A stretch of DNA of 64,000 nucleotides from Paramyrothecium sp. XJ0827 (GCA_020881915.1 JAJFPB010000002.1:1922001-1986000), one strand, 5' to 3'. Positions 23,142 to 35,397 are shown, counted from the first letter of the stretch. Notes: generated by a model from the letters alone, not told the origin. Numbers and translations are program-made.

Positions 23142-24100
23142 ATGGCGCCTGCCAGGAAGCGAAAGCTATCTCCGGCTGGTACGTGTAGAACTCTGGCCTA
23201 TGATGCAACCTACAGACTGACTGAAGTTGTCACTCACTCGCTCGCTAAAGAAGACACAACAACGAAACCTGCTGGCAGAACTATTCGCGCTGCGAAAACA
23301 TCTTCTCAGGGCAGAAATACTCGCGTCAAAGGCAATGAGTCGGCAGACGAAGAACACGACAATAGCAGGTAACGGATGGGACATGAGAGATGCAAGCTGT
23401 ATTCAAGTTGGCAGCTAACACATGCCGCTTTAGCACCTTGGCGGAGTCGGGAACGCGATCGAACAAAACACGAACCAGCATCACAGCAGCAAAAGCAGAA
23501 ATTCGGGACAAGGTTGACGAACTCGTCAAGTTGGTTGAAGAACAACGCCGACTGTCAGTCCTTGTTTCTACTCATAAGGAAGACCGTCTGACATAGCAAC
23601 GCAGGGGTCTTGTGCAAGACATAGGCTCCGTCCATGGTATCGCACTAGACGAGACAGCCCTCAGAGCCAATACGGCCCCACTAAGGATACGGGTGACAAA
23701 CAGAGGCAGCCACAGCAAAGCATTGGTGCAGCCCAGCCTAGCCATTCAACACTTCAAAGGGATCGTTAGGGACCATGAGGCCACCAGCAAGCGACGTAGC
23801 AACCTGGAGCAGCCGCGCTGGATGCGCTGGGAACAGGACAAGAAGGACTTGGGCTCGCTGAATCAAGAGGCCATGGGCATCGCAGCGCGCATGATCCACG
23901 GAAACATCATGTCGACAACGGTTGGTCCAGCCACGGGCTTGTCAGACACTGTAGGGGATATGGAGAGGGTGGCGTATGATTTGTTGGAAGAGGCACTACC
24001 GAAGGGACCTACGGAAACCTGGGGTATGGCAGCACGGGAGATGCTCCAAGCAGCGACAGGTTTCCTGAGATTGCTGCCGTACGGAGAGTCAGATCATTAA
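23142..24100 (+). CDS. Unrecognised multi-exon gene (about 256-280 aa)
   Basis: I do not recognise a family. Model: exons 23142-23178, 23251-23368, 23434-23553 and 23605-24100. Introns 2 (65 nt, GTAACG...TTTAG) and 3 (51 nt, GTCAGT...CTGAC...GCAG) are needed to join the frames. The first intron is ambiguous: acceptors at 23226 or 23250 both keep the frame, and so does reading through. The N-terminus is basic (MAPARKRKLSPAG), resembling a nuclear localisation signal, followed by a polar Lys/Thr-rich part. Exon 3 encodes AAKAEIRDKVDELVKLVEEQ, a likely short coiled coil. The last exon has WMRWEQDKKDLGSLNQEAMG and GDMERVAYDLLEEALPKGP, probably helical. There is no membrane segment. A nuclear role is only suggested by composition. 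Confidence 0.55.
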
Positions 24101-24703
24101 GTGCGGAATACGCTCTCCGTGTCCGAAACTTGAGACCTGGTATACAGCAGGCTCGAAAGTCTGGTCCGCCCACTCTCATTCCACCGCAAGGTACCTTTGG
24201 TAGCTCCCTTGTCTGCAGTCTATAGTCGTAAATGGAGCCGGGATTTCGGTGCAGCTGAGTCAGCGACCTGCCAGCCCTGATGTGAAATTTGGTGTGCTTG
24301 TGCATGTTGGCAAGTACCATTTTCCCTTGCGCAGAATGAGGGCTGGAAAGGCGGGAGGGGCAAGTCCTACCGCGCTAGCCCCGCATCGGGCTTAGGGCGT
24401 CGCTTAGCCCACACAACAACGCTCTCAATTTTCTCACCCTCGTGCAACTTTTGCTGAACCTCCTCGTTCGAACTATTTCGACAATCCGCTTCTTCCTACT
24501 AACCACGGGCAGGGAAACTTTGCACCACAAGCCGGTTCGTCCTCCCTCCTCCTCTTCATACGCCTGATCGCTCTGTCGGAAAAGACTTTCAAGTTCCTCT
24601 TCTCTTGCATTGTCAATTCCGATTGAGCGGCTCTCCCCCCCTCTCGCTTCCAGCTTTTGCGTTCTCCTGCTGACCGTCTGTTTTTGCCCGCTGAACAGCC
24701 AAA
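24101..24703. other. eL15 promoter and leader
   Basis: About 600 bases upstream of the eL15 start. The last 150 bases are C/T-rich and end CTGAACAGCCAAAATGGG, a leader end almost shared with the HSP70 gene (CACAGCCAAAATGGG). The word GGGCTTAGGGCG near 24389 is the reverse of a CCCTAA-type motif; such motifs occur in some fungal ribosomal-protein promoters, so a Tbf1-like site is possible but unproven. Confidence 0.5.
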
Positions 24704-25635
24704 ATGGGTGCCCTCAAGTATGTCGAAGAGCTCCAGAAGAAGAAGCAGTCCGATGTGATGCGCTTCCTTCTCCGCGTCCGCTGCTGGGAAGTACGTTAAA
24801 CCACCACCACCACCACCACCACCATGCGAATTTTTTTGTCCGCTCCTCGAGGATTTTTTTCGTCGACGGTTGCCCATATACTGTGGATGCGAGCCCTGCC
24901 TTGTCCTTTCTTATCCTCCTTCCTACTCCCGCCTCGGGCAGGTGAGGGCTGGTAGACGGAGAAGAGGGACAAGGCAATTTGCGTGGCCCATCTGTGCTAT
25001 ACACTCGTTGAACTTTTGCTGAGAGTGCATTAATATAGTACCGTCAACTGAACGTCATCCACCGCGCTTCTCGCCCTTCGCGCCTCGACAAGGCCCGCCG
25101 CCTCGGCTACAAGGCCAAGCAGGGCTACGTTATCTACCGCGTCCGTGTCCGCCGCGGTGGCCGCAAGCGCCCTGTCCCTAAGGGTGCCACCTATGGTACG
25201 TCCTGCGCGCACAAACAAAATCCAGCTGGGTTTGAGAGTTATTGCTAACCCGTCTTGCTCGCAATAGGCAAGCCCACCAACCAGGGTGTGAACCAGCTGA
25301 AGTACCAGCGCTCCCTCAAGGCCACCGCCGAGGAGCGTGTCGGTCGCCGCTGCGCCAACCTGCGTGTCCTCAACTCCTACTGGATCAACCAGGACTCGAC
25401 CTACAAGTACTACGAGGTCATCCTGGTCGACCCCCAGCACAAGGCCATCCGCATCGATCCCCGCATCAACTGGATCGTCAACCCCGTCCACAAGCACCGC
25501 GAGGCCCGTGGCCTCACCGCCACCGGCAAGAAGTCCCGTGGTCTCAACAAGGGTCACCGCTACAACAAGACCCGTGCCGGCCGCAGAAAGACCTGGAAGC
25601 GCCACAACACCCTGTCCCTGTGGCGCTACCGATGA
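24704..25635 (+). CDS. RPL15: 60S ribosomal protein eL15 (203 aa)
   Basis: Structural protein of the large ribosomal subunit. Exons 24704-24790, 25039-25195 and 25268-25635. Exon 1 encodes [24 protein letters not shown]; exon 2 starts [20 protein letters not shown]; exon 3 covers [17 protein letters not shown] to the C-terminus [10 protein letters not shown]. Length and sequence match the family (203-204 aa). Intron 1 is unusually long for this window (248 nt, GTACGT...TATAG) and contains a CCA/CAC triplet run at about 24800-24822; intron 2 is 72 nt. Codon use is strongly biased to C-ending codons (AAG, CGC, GTC, AAC), as expected for high expression and unlike the neighbouring unrecognised gene. 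Introns early in the coding sequence are common in fungal ribosomal-protein genes. Confidence 0.97.
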
Positions 25636-27020
25636 GCGTCTCGCCACTGATACGTCACGACGGCAGGTGGTCGATGGTTGGGCGGACTTTGGGGGGATGG
25701 TTTTCTCCGGGTTTGCGCGTCTGGTTTTGGCATTGCATGCTTGGACTCAGGGGAGTCGGGTACTACTTCTGGTAGTTTTAAAAATGGGATTGAAATGAAA
25801 TTTCCCTCTGATGACATTTTCTGGCAATCTTGCTGCTACTATTCAACCTATGACCCATGTATGAACGTGATCTCCGCTCCAAAGCCGTCGTAATGCCAAA
25901 GTGAAGCAGATGGCTGAAGATAGAAGCCTACTCTAGCATTCACGATGGTCATTGTTCTTGTTTGACTCAGTGGCTATACCCATCACTTGGCCACCGCACC
26001 AACTTGCAATACATTATTTCTCCCCTCTTTCAACTCGTTCCTTCTACCATCCCAACTCTCCGTTGCAACAGGCACTGACATGTTCACATTGTCACGGTAA
26101 GCACAGGTGCAGGTGCACGGCAAAGTTCAGTTAAGGTTTTTAGACTATCTCCTCTACGTACGGGGGGGTAGAAGCACAGTACCATCTTCGTTGACTGGGC
26201 CGTAGGCCGCAAGTCTTGTACACAATTGCCAATGGTAAACCATCCTCCCAGGAAGCCCAGCAAAGCAAAACAGCAGCAGGTTAAAATCCCTAGATTCATA
26301 CAAAACATTGCGAATGGAAATAGGAAAGGTAGAAGGAGAGAATCCCTTCGAGGCCAGGGTGCGCATTGCTATGAGACTTCCAGGAAGAAACACAGCTAAT
26401 ATCGATGATGGCCAAATTCCGGAAGTCGCGAAATGTTCGCCCCTCCAGAAAGCAAAGTGGCCCATCTTGCCCAGAGGATCAAAGTGTCGAACCCATGGGA
26501 AGATGATCCAAGTCATGCAGTGCAAGAATGCATGAAAGAAATCGAAAGAAGGGAAGAGACAACAAGATGATCGCAGAAGGACGCATCAAGACAAGAGACA
26601 AATGAAAGAAAATGGGGGGGAAATCTCGTCTATGCTGCTGGCGTTATGGTGACGATCCAACGTACACTTCACACCGTGTTGTCGTGGCTTCGTTATTTCC
26701 ACCAGCCATCTTCCGCATCACCGAGGCGTAAGAGGCAGCGTGGGCTAGACGTCGACGGAAGCTATGATATCCTGTTCTAGAAACGTCCCTCGTAATGTAC
26801 ACACCGAGCACCTTTTCAAGCTGTGCTCGGTGGATTGAAGAATAGCGGCTGATGACGGTGTTGAGTATTCAAACATAAAGGGAAAGTCGTCAATTCATGG
26901 CGGCGTCGTTACCATGCTACATGAAATCGCGTGCCACCCATGGAAAGTGAAGAGAGCCGTAGATGTAGAGGCATCATTATACAAGCGGGTCGTAATAGGT
27001 GGCAAGACGGTTTCGTGGTG
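25636..27020. other. Convergent intergenic region (3' flanks of eL15 and PUF genes)
   Basis: About 1.4 kb between two converging genes. ORFs are short (at most ~120 codons) and without domains. The last ~700 bases are probably 3' UTR and downstream sequence of the PUF gene; nothing else is supported. Confidence 0.5.
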
Positions 27021-30000
27021 TTACACCCATTGTCCTTCGCCATTGTCGGAAGCTCCATTGGCTGAAGAGCGTGGGGGAGTAAAGTTGGACATCCTCTGGT
27101 TAAATTGAGTTTGCTGTCCAGGGCTTGGCACAGAAGGTGCCGCAACTGTGAGGACTGCGCTGTTTGGGTAGGACTGCGCATTCTGTCGGCCGTTCTGAGT
27201 GCTAGCCCCAGGGGTTATGGTGCCCCCATTGGTTGTCCCGTTGTTCTGGACCAGCCCGGCATTGCCTGACATACCCCGAGAGTGGCCCGGTCGTAGGGGG
27301 ATTTGGCCCTGGGTGTTGTCGGCGGGGGTAGCTTGGCCACTGGAAGCGGCACTACCACGATTGTCGTAGGCAGATACCTTTGCCTGAATGCGTCGGCCGT
27401 AAGGCGTAGTTCGGATCTGGGGGAGGATGGGTCGAATGTTTTCAACCAGCCGGTATTTCTGGTGTGGTGTGGCATATTCAAGAGCAGTTTGAATAACATA
27501 ATTGGCAAAGGAGTCTCTGAGCAGGCGTTCCATTTCCTGAGGGGCAAGCATCTCTTCCACGATAAGATCCTTCGAGGGGGCTTGAGCACAGCGCAAGCAT
27601 TTCTCAATCACATTGGAGCTGAACTTGTGGCGTGAAAGCTGGCTGATACAACCTCGGAACATTTCCACAACGGGCTCAGTGAAGGTAGGCTCGTTGAGGT
27701 CGATAATGTACTGAACAACGTAGTTGCCAAATGGATCTTGGACCAGAATCCTGGCATGTTCCGTAATGCGTTGAATCAGCCAAAGCTTCTGGTCCCCTGA
27801 TGCATGATCGATACATCGTTGGAGCACACAGCAACCATGACGATGAGTGCCAACTTCAACACAGTTCGTTCCAACAGCGTCAAAGATGAACTGAGCATCA
27901 GCGGCTGTGAGCTTGTTCAAGCACTTCTGGATGACATGATTGCCGTTGAGATCTTTGATCAGATCCACAACTCGGAAACGAAGTGCCTCGATGATGAGGT
28001 GCACCTGCTGTGGTGTGCTGACGTATTCAATCATTTTCTGAAGGGCTCTTGTGCCATGCTGGTTGAGAGCAATGCGCACCATATCTTGCGAGGCATTCTG
28101 AATCAAAACCGTCCGCTCATCGTCATTGCAAAACTCAAGGAGCTTTTGGCACAAATAATTACCAAATGGATCCGTCATGAGCTCCATGACATGCTGGTTT
28201 GTCTCGAGCCAGATCATATGAACCTGATCGGCGTTGCGTTCTTCAAGCTTCTTCTGGAGGTAACGGCATCCGTGCTGGTCCTTGCAGAGCTCATAAATTT
28301 GGCCACGGAAAGATTCTAGGGGCATGTTCTGATAACGGGACATGGCTGCAAGATTAAGTCAGTTGGCGTCAGAAATGAAAAAAGTGTCCCACACGAACCT
28401 TCGTTGTCGAGCTGACGTCGATGTTGGATCACCCGAGCCTGGCTGTCTCGAGGCTGGTTGCCCTGGCCATAGGGCAGGGATCCGTACCCAGTATAATTTT
28501 GGGGAGGATACATGTTCCCTCCATTGACTCCGTTCACGCTCATTTGCTGCATACCTGCAGTGAGGAGGGGGATGTTGTTGAAGGAACCTGCAGCGCTGGT
28601 GGCAGGAGGTGATGCGTAGCCATTAGGCGGGTAAAATCCGTTGAAGGAATTCGCAGGATTGGCACCAGTAGGAGAGGTGACAGCTGACGAGTTGAGGGGT
28701 GCAATAGCATTTGAAGCTGGGCCAAAAGGAGCTGCGCTGGCCTGCAGTGCCGATTGCAAAGATTGGTAGGCATTGGCCTGCTCACGATTGGCACCCATGC
28801 TATTATCAGAAGATAGTTCTCTGTTGTGACGCGTGGGAACAGCACCGGCGGGGATGCGACCGATGCTTGCATTGTGGTTGTGGAAATGCTGCTGAGCATG
28901 GTTGTTGGCGTTGCCGTTCATAGTCGACGAGCCCGACGCACTCTTGATGGTAGGAACATCATTCGCTGAGAACGAGCTCTGCAGCTTAGGAGGTGTGGCC
29001 ATGATATGATTTCCTTGTGGAGAAAGCACGTTCGGCGTTTCCACTCCGTTTTCTGCGATGTATTTCAGATCAAGAGAGTGCCTAAGAGACGCAGGACGAC
29101 TGCCGATACTGCCCACGTCGCTGGCCTGGCTGGATGACGGAAGGTTGATAGAGGACAGACTCTGCTGGGGTCGATGACGGTTAATATTGCTCCAACCGTT
29201 GGTAGAAGGTGCCTCAGGCAAAGGTGACGCAGATAATGCAAGGTCGAGAGCAGTCGAAGACGCAGATAACTGAGCAACAAGGCAAAGGTCAGAGGGAAGG
29301 AGCAACAACAGCGCGTTGATGACGAAGAACTCAAGGGCGTAAAAGCTGCGGCACGAGAAGAAGTGCTGTGGTGTGGGAGGTGTGGAGGTGGAAAGGGGTA
29401 GGCAAGGTGCATATCAAGGTTATTTATGCATGTCACACGAAGCCCGGTGAATTGGGGGAGCAAAAGTGATGTGAGGTCGGGGTGAGCTGAGTGCAGCTGG
29501 CAAGTGGAGTTCCGTCAAAGCTCGCCTGAATGCAGACTGCCAACTCACTTGGGTTGGCAGACGCTGGAACAGTTGAAAAAGATAAAATCACGTCAGGGCA
29601 TTGAAAGGAGAAGTCACATACCATTTGGTCTTCGCGGCGCACCAAGGTTGGAAAGTTGATGTCTGGGGTAGTGCCGCGATGCAACGCGTTGGGTTCGTCG
29701 TCGCCGAACAGGAACCGAGCCGTGTTGGTTTGGTCAAGGTTGATCTCGTACGGGCCATTCCTCGACCTAGTCACGGGCATTGAGTAGCGGTTGAGACTAT
29801 TTAGAAGGCAGGAATTAGTTCAGTAACTTGATATTGGGAACGAGAAACAAATTCATTCAGTGGTCGAGGAACATCGGTAAGAAGTCACCTTGCATGTGAG
29901 AATTGCTGCAGCACAAAAGGGGTATCAGGGAATGAGGCTGAAAAGTTAAGGCGAGCTCGACCAGCAACTTTGCAGTGATTCAGAAGCACCGTTCTCAACT

Positions 30001-31222
30001 ACTAGCAATCATCGCAGATAACACCTACCCAGCACTTTTGATGCTGACTTGTTATCGGGAAAGTTATCCAGTAATGCACACAAAACAGCCCATATCCGCG
30101 TCATTAGGACTTCCTAGATGACGGTAGAGCCAACGGGGATTGAGCGAGGCTCTCGGTCAAAATTCAGGACACAAGGGGCTCCCAAAGTCCCGCGCATGCT
30201 TTGTGACATAGGAGAGGCAACAACGTTTGCAAAGGCAACAGATACAGAAATCGCAAAAATCACTTACGCATTGCCGGATCGGTGGCTTGTAGGGTCTTGC
30301 CGAATGGCTTCCTCCTTCTCCTCGTCATCACTGTTCCTGCGGGTTGTCGGAACAGAACGAGAAGGGAGCTGCGATGGTAACTGGTGCTCTTCAAAACCGA
30401 AGCGGCTCGGCATAAGTCCAGAAGGGGGTGATGTGAGCTGCGAGCCTGAGCGACCGGGGCGGTTGAACAAGCCTGGAGGAGAGGTCAAGCTCGACATTGA
30501 ATAGCGGTTAGGCCGTGAGAACATAGATGGGAAGCCGGATGCATCGCGGTATTCCGGAGGGGTCGTCGGCTCAGACTGGTGCCCACCGAATCTACCAATC
30601 TCTTCCTCCATCTGTGCTAACTCGAGCGCTTCCTTGCGCTGTTGCTGATCCAACTTTTGCATCTCAAGCTCAAAGCGCCGTCTTTGCTCCCTGATTCGTT
30701 CATATTCAAGCTTCTTCTTCTCGATCTAAGTTTGATGTCAGTGACATCGTTCCTTGACTTCGTCGTCTGGATCGGGATTGCGCCGCGATTTGCGGAAACA
30801 AAATGTGGAACGGGCAGTTCATCGATATTCGAGCGGGTGTCGACAAATACAACAATTCGGAGAACATACCAGCTGAACCTTGTGGATTGCCTACGCATAG
30901 AGTCATTAGCCAATGTCCCAAGGAACCATCAGAACTCCTTGAGCAATCATATACCCAGAAGGAGTTCACAGAATGATAGGGTGTACCAGCAACTCACATG
31001 AAAGTCCTGGGGAGGGTCCGGAAGACGCTGAGGAGAGGTCAGAGTCGACAATGTTGGTACACGCCCCGAATCGGTGGTGAAGCGTCGGGGTAGATTGGCT
31101 CGCGGGTCATGGATAGGCATCTGTTGAGGAAGACGGGAACCATTGCGAGGAGGTGAGACGAGGGGATTAATGGGCCCCTCGGTCCGCGGGGAATGTTGAG
31201 AATGGAATCGAAGTTCGTCCAT
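27021..31222 (-). CDS. Pumilio/PUF-family RNA-binding protein, Puf4-like (~1029 aa)
   Basis: Binds UGUA-containing 3' UTR elements and recruits decay or translation factors. Minus-strand model: exons 31222-30998, 30890-30870 (21-nt micro-exon AIHKVQL), 30725-30268, 29796-29622, optional 29563-29549 (15-nt micro-exon RLPTQ), 29269-28399 and 28345-27021. Frames close at every junction. The N-terminal half is Ser/Pro/Asn-rich, with a coiled coil KKKLEYERIREQRRRFELEM. The C-terminal half carries eight Puf repeats, starting ESFRGQIYELCKDQHGCRYL. Base-contact motifs in order are GCRYLQ, GNYLCQ, GTRALQ, GNHVIQ, GCCVLQ, GNYVVQ, SSNVIE, ANYVIQ. By the known PUF code these predict 5'-UGUAUAUA-like targets; the THRHGCCVLQRC repeat resembles yeast Puf4. 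A low-complexity tail ends GEGQWV. The start could instead be 31243 (seven residues longer). Intron 3 is long (471 nt). Confidence 0.88.
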
Positions 31223-32166
31223 GGCAGGCCAAGGAGACAACACTCGTACACGCCCGAATCGGCAACACGTTTCGCTTTATAGTACTGTAGACATGGAAGA
31301 GAGACAGCAGAGCATCAGTATAAAGCCACGACAAGCCTCAGGGCGAGGATGGCAACGACAAGGACGATTGAGGCGGGGTGAGTTGATGGAAGAATGCAAT
31401 GGATGGAGTGCGGTCTGTGGGTAACAGTCCAGGATGTTGTCCGGCCTGGTCTGATACCGTAATGAATGGATTGGAAATGGGATGGAGGTACAGGCAGGCA
31501 GGATAGACGGGGGGTGAGGGGCTCGGTAGGGGGTTAGCGAGGGCTTTCTCCCAAGGGCACGACGGCCGGGGGACGAGCGCCTCTGGTGGTTGGCGGGTGC
31601 ATGTAGCGAGACATGTCAGCTCCATCGCCGCCACCACCCTTACCCACAAGCACAAAAGACGCTATGCCATCATCTCGCGTGGTGGGGGAGGATAAAATAA
31701 GATGGAGCTGGGTTGCAGAGGGAGGGGAAGTGGCAGGGAGAGGGCAGACGTCGTTGCGTGGACAGACAAAAGGAGGTAGGCAAGAGAGAGAGAAAGGCTG
31801 ATAAGACATACCAAGTGGGCTGGTGGTTCTGTTGATACAGTGAAGGCGGACGGTTCAGGATAGAAGGATGGATGGATGGATGGTGGTTGAGGTCCCAAGC
31901 CGAACTCAAGCAGACTTCACAGCGTCTGTCGAGGCTGGCCAGGGCGTGGTGTTCCACCCGCGAAAAAATCGGCCGGTTGAGAATGGTAAGAACAAAAGGC
32001 GCCAACATTCGTCGCCAAACAAGAAAAGCAAAGTCGACGATATGGAGCTAGAAGAGAAGGAAATTGGACAGATGGGGTGGGAAAGAAAGGTGAGGACTTG
32101 AAACTGTGGTTTTTCCCTGGCTAAGGTAGCCCAAGCCCACCGCCAAAGGGCACGGGCAACGGTGAA

Positions 32167-32226
32167 AGGTACCGGTACCCCCGCTGAGGGCTGGTCAGTC
32201 TGGCACCTGAAAGTACCTCAACAGTA
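32167..32226. repeat. GGTACC motif cluster
   Basis: AGGTACCGGTACC followed ~40 bases later by AAGTACCTCAACAGTACGG. Palindromic GGTACC words in non-coding DNA, same family as elsewhere in the window. Confidence 0.5.
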
Positions 32227-32570
32227 CGGGGCTCATTAACAACTTCCAAGAAAGAGCAAAGCTTAGGCCATCGAGCTCTGGATGACCCTTGTCAAAGCGC
32301 CGCCAGCGCCATTACATGCACCTACAGTGGAGACCAGCACTTAAAAACCCCGAATGGGATCCGTTTCAAGGAAGAAAAAGAGACTGAAGAAAACACAGGG
32401 AACCGATTGCGACGGAGCACCGTATTCATGGGTACTGAAATTATTCAAATTCTTGCTTCATTCATGCGGTCGTAAATTAGGCTTGATAGGTACAGCCAGT
32501 TCCATCATTACGAAGTCGGCAGGCATCACGAGACACATCACAACCAGCGTCGTTCGCACAACATTGAGCC

Positions 32571-32616
32571 AAGGTACTCTGTACCTGCCAGTGGTACCCT
32601 ACCTAACTGTGAGGTA
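32571..32616. repeat. GGTAC/TACCTAC motif cluster
   Basis: AAGGTACTCTGTACC, GTGGTACCCTACC and TGAGGTAG within 46 bases. Inverted relatives of one another and of the 32971 cluster. Confidence 0.5.
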
Positions 32617-32970
32617 GAGTGAATGCCTGGCTACGGCTCCCTGTCGGCACTGAGACGCCCACCTTAGCAATTAGGGCCAGGTTCCTGTGCAAGCGGGAGA
32701 ATGAGATCCGCGCGCACCAATCAGGAGCCTAGAGTCGGGTGCTCCGTACTAGGGTAGCTACTCGAAGGGCTCGACGGGCTTGCGGAGGATGCGTTTCGTG
32801 GTCGGGCATCCGCTGGACAACTTCCCAAATGGTCATTACTTGAGCTTCTGCAGGTACTTAATCGGAATTGTGCCCTCCGCCCGCAGCGGGGGATCCTTGG
32901 CTCGAGAGCAACCTGTTGCTGAGGCCTCTACCCGGCAGTTAGAAGCAAGCAAGCAATCATCCTCATCAGT

Positions 32971-33000
32971 AAGATAGGTACCGTGTGAGGTACCTACCTT
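32971..33000. repeat. GGTACC inverted pair
   Basis: AAGATAGGTACCGTG followed directly by TGAGGTACCTACCTT. Two GGTACC palindromes about 10 bases apart; AGATAGGTACC also occurs at 14570. Confidence 0.5.
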
Positions 33001-35303
33001 TGGAACCTTAGCCTACAGTCCAACCAATATTCGTGGGTGGCTAACGGTAGAGTTTGCTTGGTTCAGGGGGATGGTTGTACTCTAATCGATCAACGCCGCC
33101 ATGCGGCTCATCTGATATCTTGACTTTGCATCTCAACTACCTTACTCGATCGAGTGCCGCCCGTGTTCCAATCAATCAAGGTTCTAGTCTCTGATTATGA
33201 ACATATCGGGCACGCTCATAGATACAGATGGGCGCATCGCTTCGCCCCTGAGAAATCGTTCTATGATTTAGCAGATGTCGAGAACCGGTCTCTGCCAAGC
33301 TCAGCTGCTGAAGACGGGCTACCTCGCCACAATGCCAGGATGGCATGTATACTTGAGCTACTTTACACAATCCCAAGTCCCAAATTTCTTTGAAAATGCC
33401 CGCTGTCCATAAAATGCGCTTCATCTAGCTTCGACGTGATTTGGAAGGTGACCCTGCGGACATACCGCTGTATTGAGTCACGTTTCTTCGCCAATCGCGC
33501 CTGTCGAGCTGTCGGGCTGTCTGGCTTGGGTCCAACCTCTCAAATATGAGTGATTTTTTTCGAGACGAATCTGATCTCAGCTTTACTCCTTGCGTGGCCT
33601 GGTCGTCCCGTGTGGACTTCCAAGTATAGAGCAGCGTTTTGCGCAAGCATCAATCCCCGCCTTCTCCGCCTCGCGACTAAATCCATCGTCGTAATGAGGG
33701 GCAGATCCTGTCGCCTGTACAATGAACAAACCCCGACACCAATATCCATGGCGCGCGAGACCACGAATCCCTCCATTGGCCGTTGGCGCATACGCCATGG
33801 CGGAACGTCCGATCGCCAAGCTCCGCCCACAACGGCCAGGTATTGTTTGTAATGCCTGTGGTCAGGATTACATATCGTCTTCGCAGACCCATAAGCATGG
33901 TAGGTATGCCACGCATTTCACATGAGCGGACGCATTAGCATTCCCTTCGCCAACTGCTGTAGTGTTACCGTTTTCCATTCTCCCAAGAAGAGACAGCCCG
34001 AACCACCTGAATGTACCTTCTAGAGCATTGGACCCTTAAAATAACTGCCGTATTGGGAATGGCGCTCGAGACCCTTCCTCCAGCCGTATCCCTTCTTCTC
34101 GACGCCGAAAAGGCTGCAGGCAAGTACCTGTACTTGTCGTCGGCACAGGCACCAAGACCGAAGTCTAGAAGTATCGGCCTAGAGACTTTTGGCGCGGCCA
34201 CTACATGCTACTGGTTGAACAGTGCGGCCATGAACTTTGAGGGATGGCGATGCCCAACCAAGGTACTGCTAGTGGGGTCTTTTTGGTTTGTTCGTAGTGT
34301 TTTAGAAGCTTCGAAAGCACCCGCACCTTTTGCGATAGAAGAGTGTCCTGTTCACCCAGGGCCAAGCCCAGACCACAGCCAACACCACAACAGTATTCTC
34401 GAGCCGGGTAATTCAGATCCTCCTTGTTATACAGCCCCATAAACATGCATTTGGTGCCTCTTAGTAGGCGGCTAACTCCAGCAGCATATGCCCAACATCC
34501 AGAAATGGAGACTTGAGCCCCTGTAGTGCGGATGTGCCTATATGTAGGGAGAGCACCTTGTGTATGTTCAGACAAACGCCAGAGGGGACATCAAAGAAAT
34601 GACTTCTTTTCCGATGTTTCCGGAAGACATCATCTGTCTCCCTTGACAGCCTCGTTTGCAGTCCAACACCGACACGGCGGCCTCCGCATGCTTCACCTCG
34701 ACGCTTCCCACCACGCCCAAAGGCTTCACCGACTTTTCGCAGGCTCGGCCTCCAGTGGGCCGTTCGTCAACTCTTGTCGGCGGGCGATGTGGGGTTGGTT
34801 TCGAGCCGTAGCTTGCCTGCGATACCCTCCCTCAAACGGCTCTTCTTCCAGACAAAAGCCCCACCGTGCCGTCCCACCTTGACGTCGAACCATCCACTCC
34901 TCCTATCAAGCTCTTCCCAAGAGAGGTCTTACTTGGCTAGCCTCCTACAACCTGCATGACACTCGACCAGGATTCCTAGGTCCTGGTACTGTACGCGCTG
35001 CAGGAGGATCGACTCGACGAGCTTGGTTTGACATTCTCGACCATTTGCCACTTGTAGTGAATTGTGGGTGGCTGCTGATGGGCATGACACCTCAACAACC
35101 TGTTCATGTAAGTTGAGCACATGAAGTAACCCGTGGTTATAATTCCGTTTTGGTGGCAACGTGACCACGATGTCTGTGGACAGGCCCTGGTTTGTTGTAC
35201 TTGCTGAATGCCTTGGTCAACGGGAGGTTTGATGGTTGTTTTCTGGTGTGTAAGAGTATCGTACAGGTGCATGGTATCTGGTATTGTGTATTGCCACCCA
35301 CAT

Positions 35304-35397
35304 TGGTACCTTACCTTACCTTACACACACGTATTTTGCAGGACGAATCGCCTGCCAGCGCAGCATGCATCATGCAGTCTACAGTACCGGTACCTCG
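35304..35397. repeat. GGTACCTTACCTTACC and CAGTACCGGTACC motifs
   Basis: TTGGTACCTTACCTTACC at 35304-35321 shares 14 bases with the cluster at 14576. A CAGTACCGGTACCTCG palindrome follows at 35382-35397. Confidence 0.55.

Noticed and set aside
34011..34575. ORFs of 143 (+) and 124 (-) codons
   Set aside because: Mutually antisense, no domain, typical of random frames.
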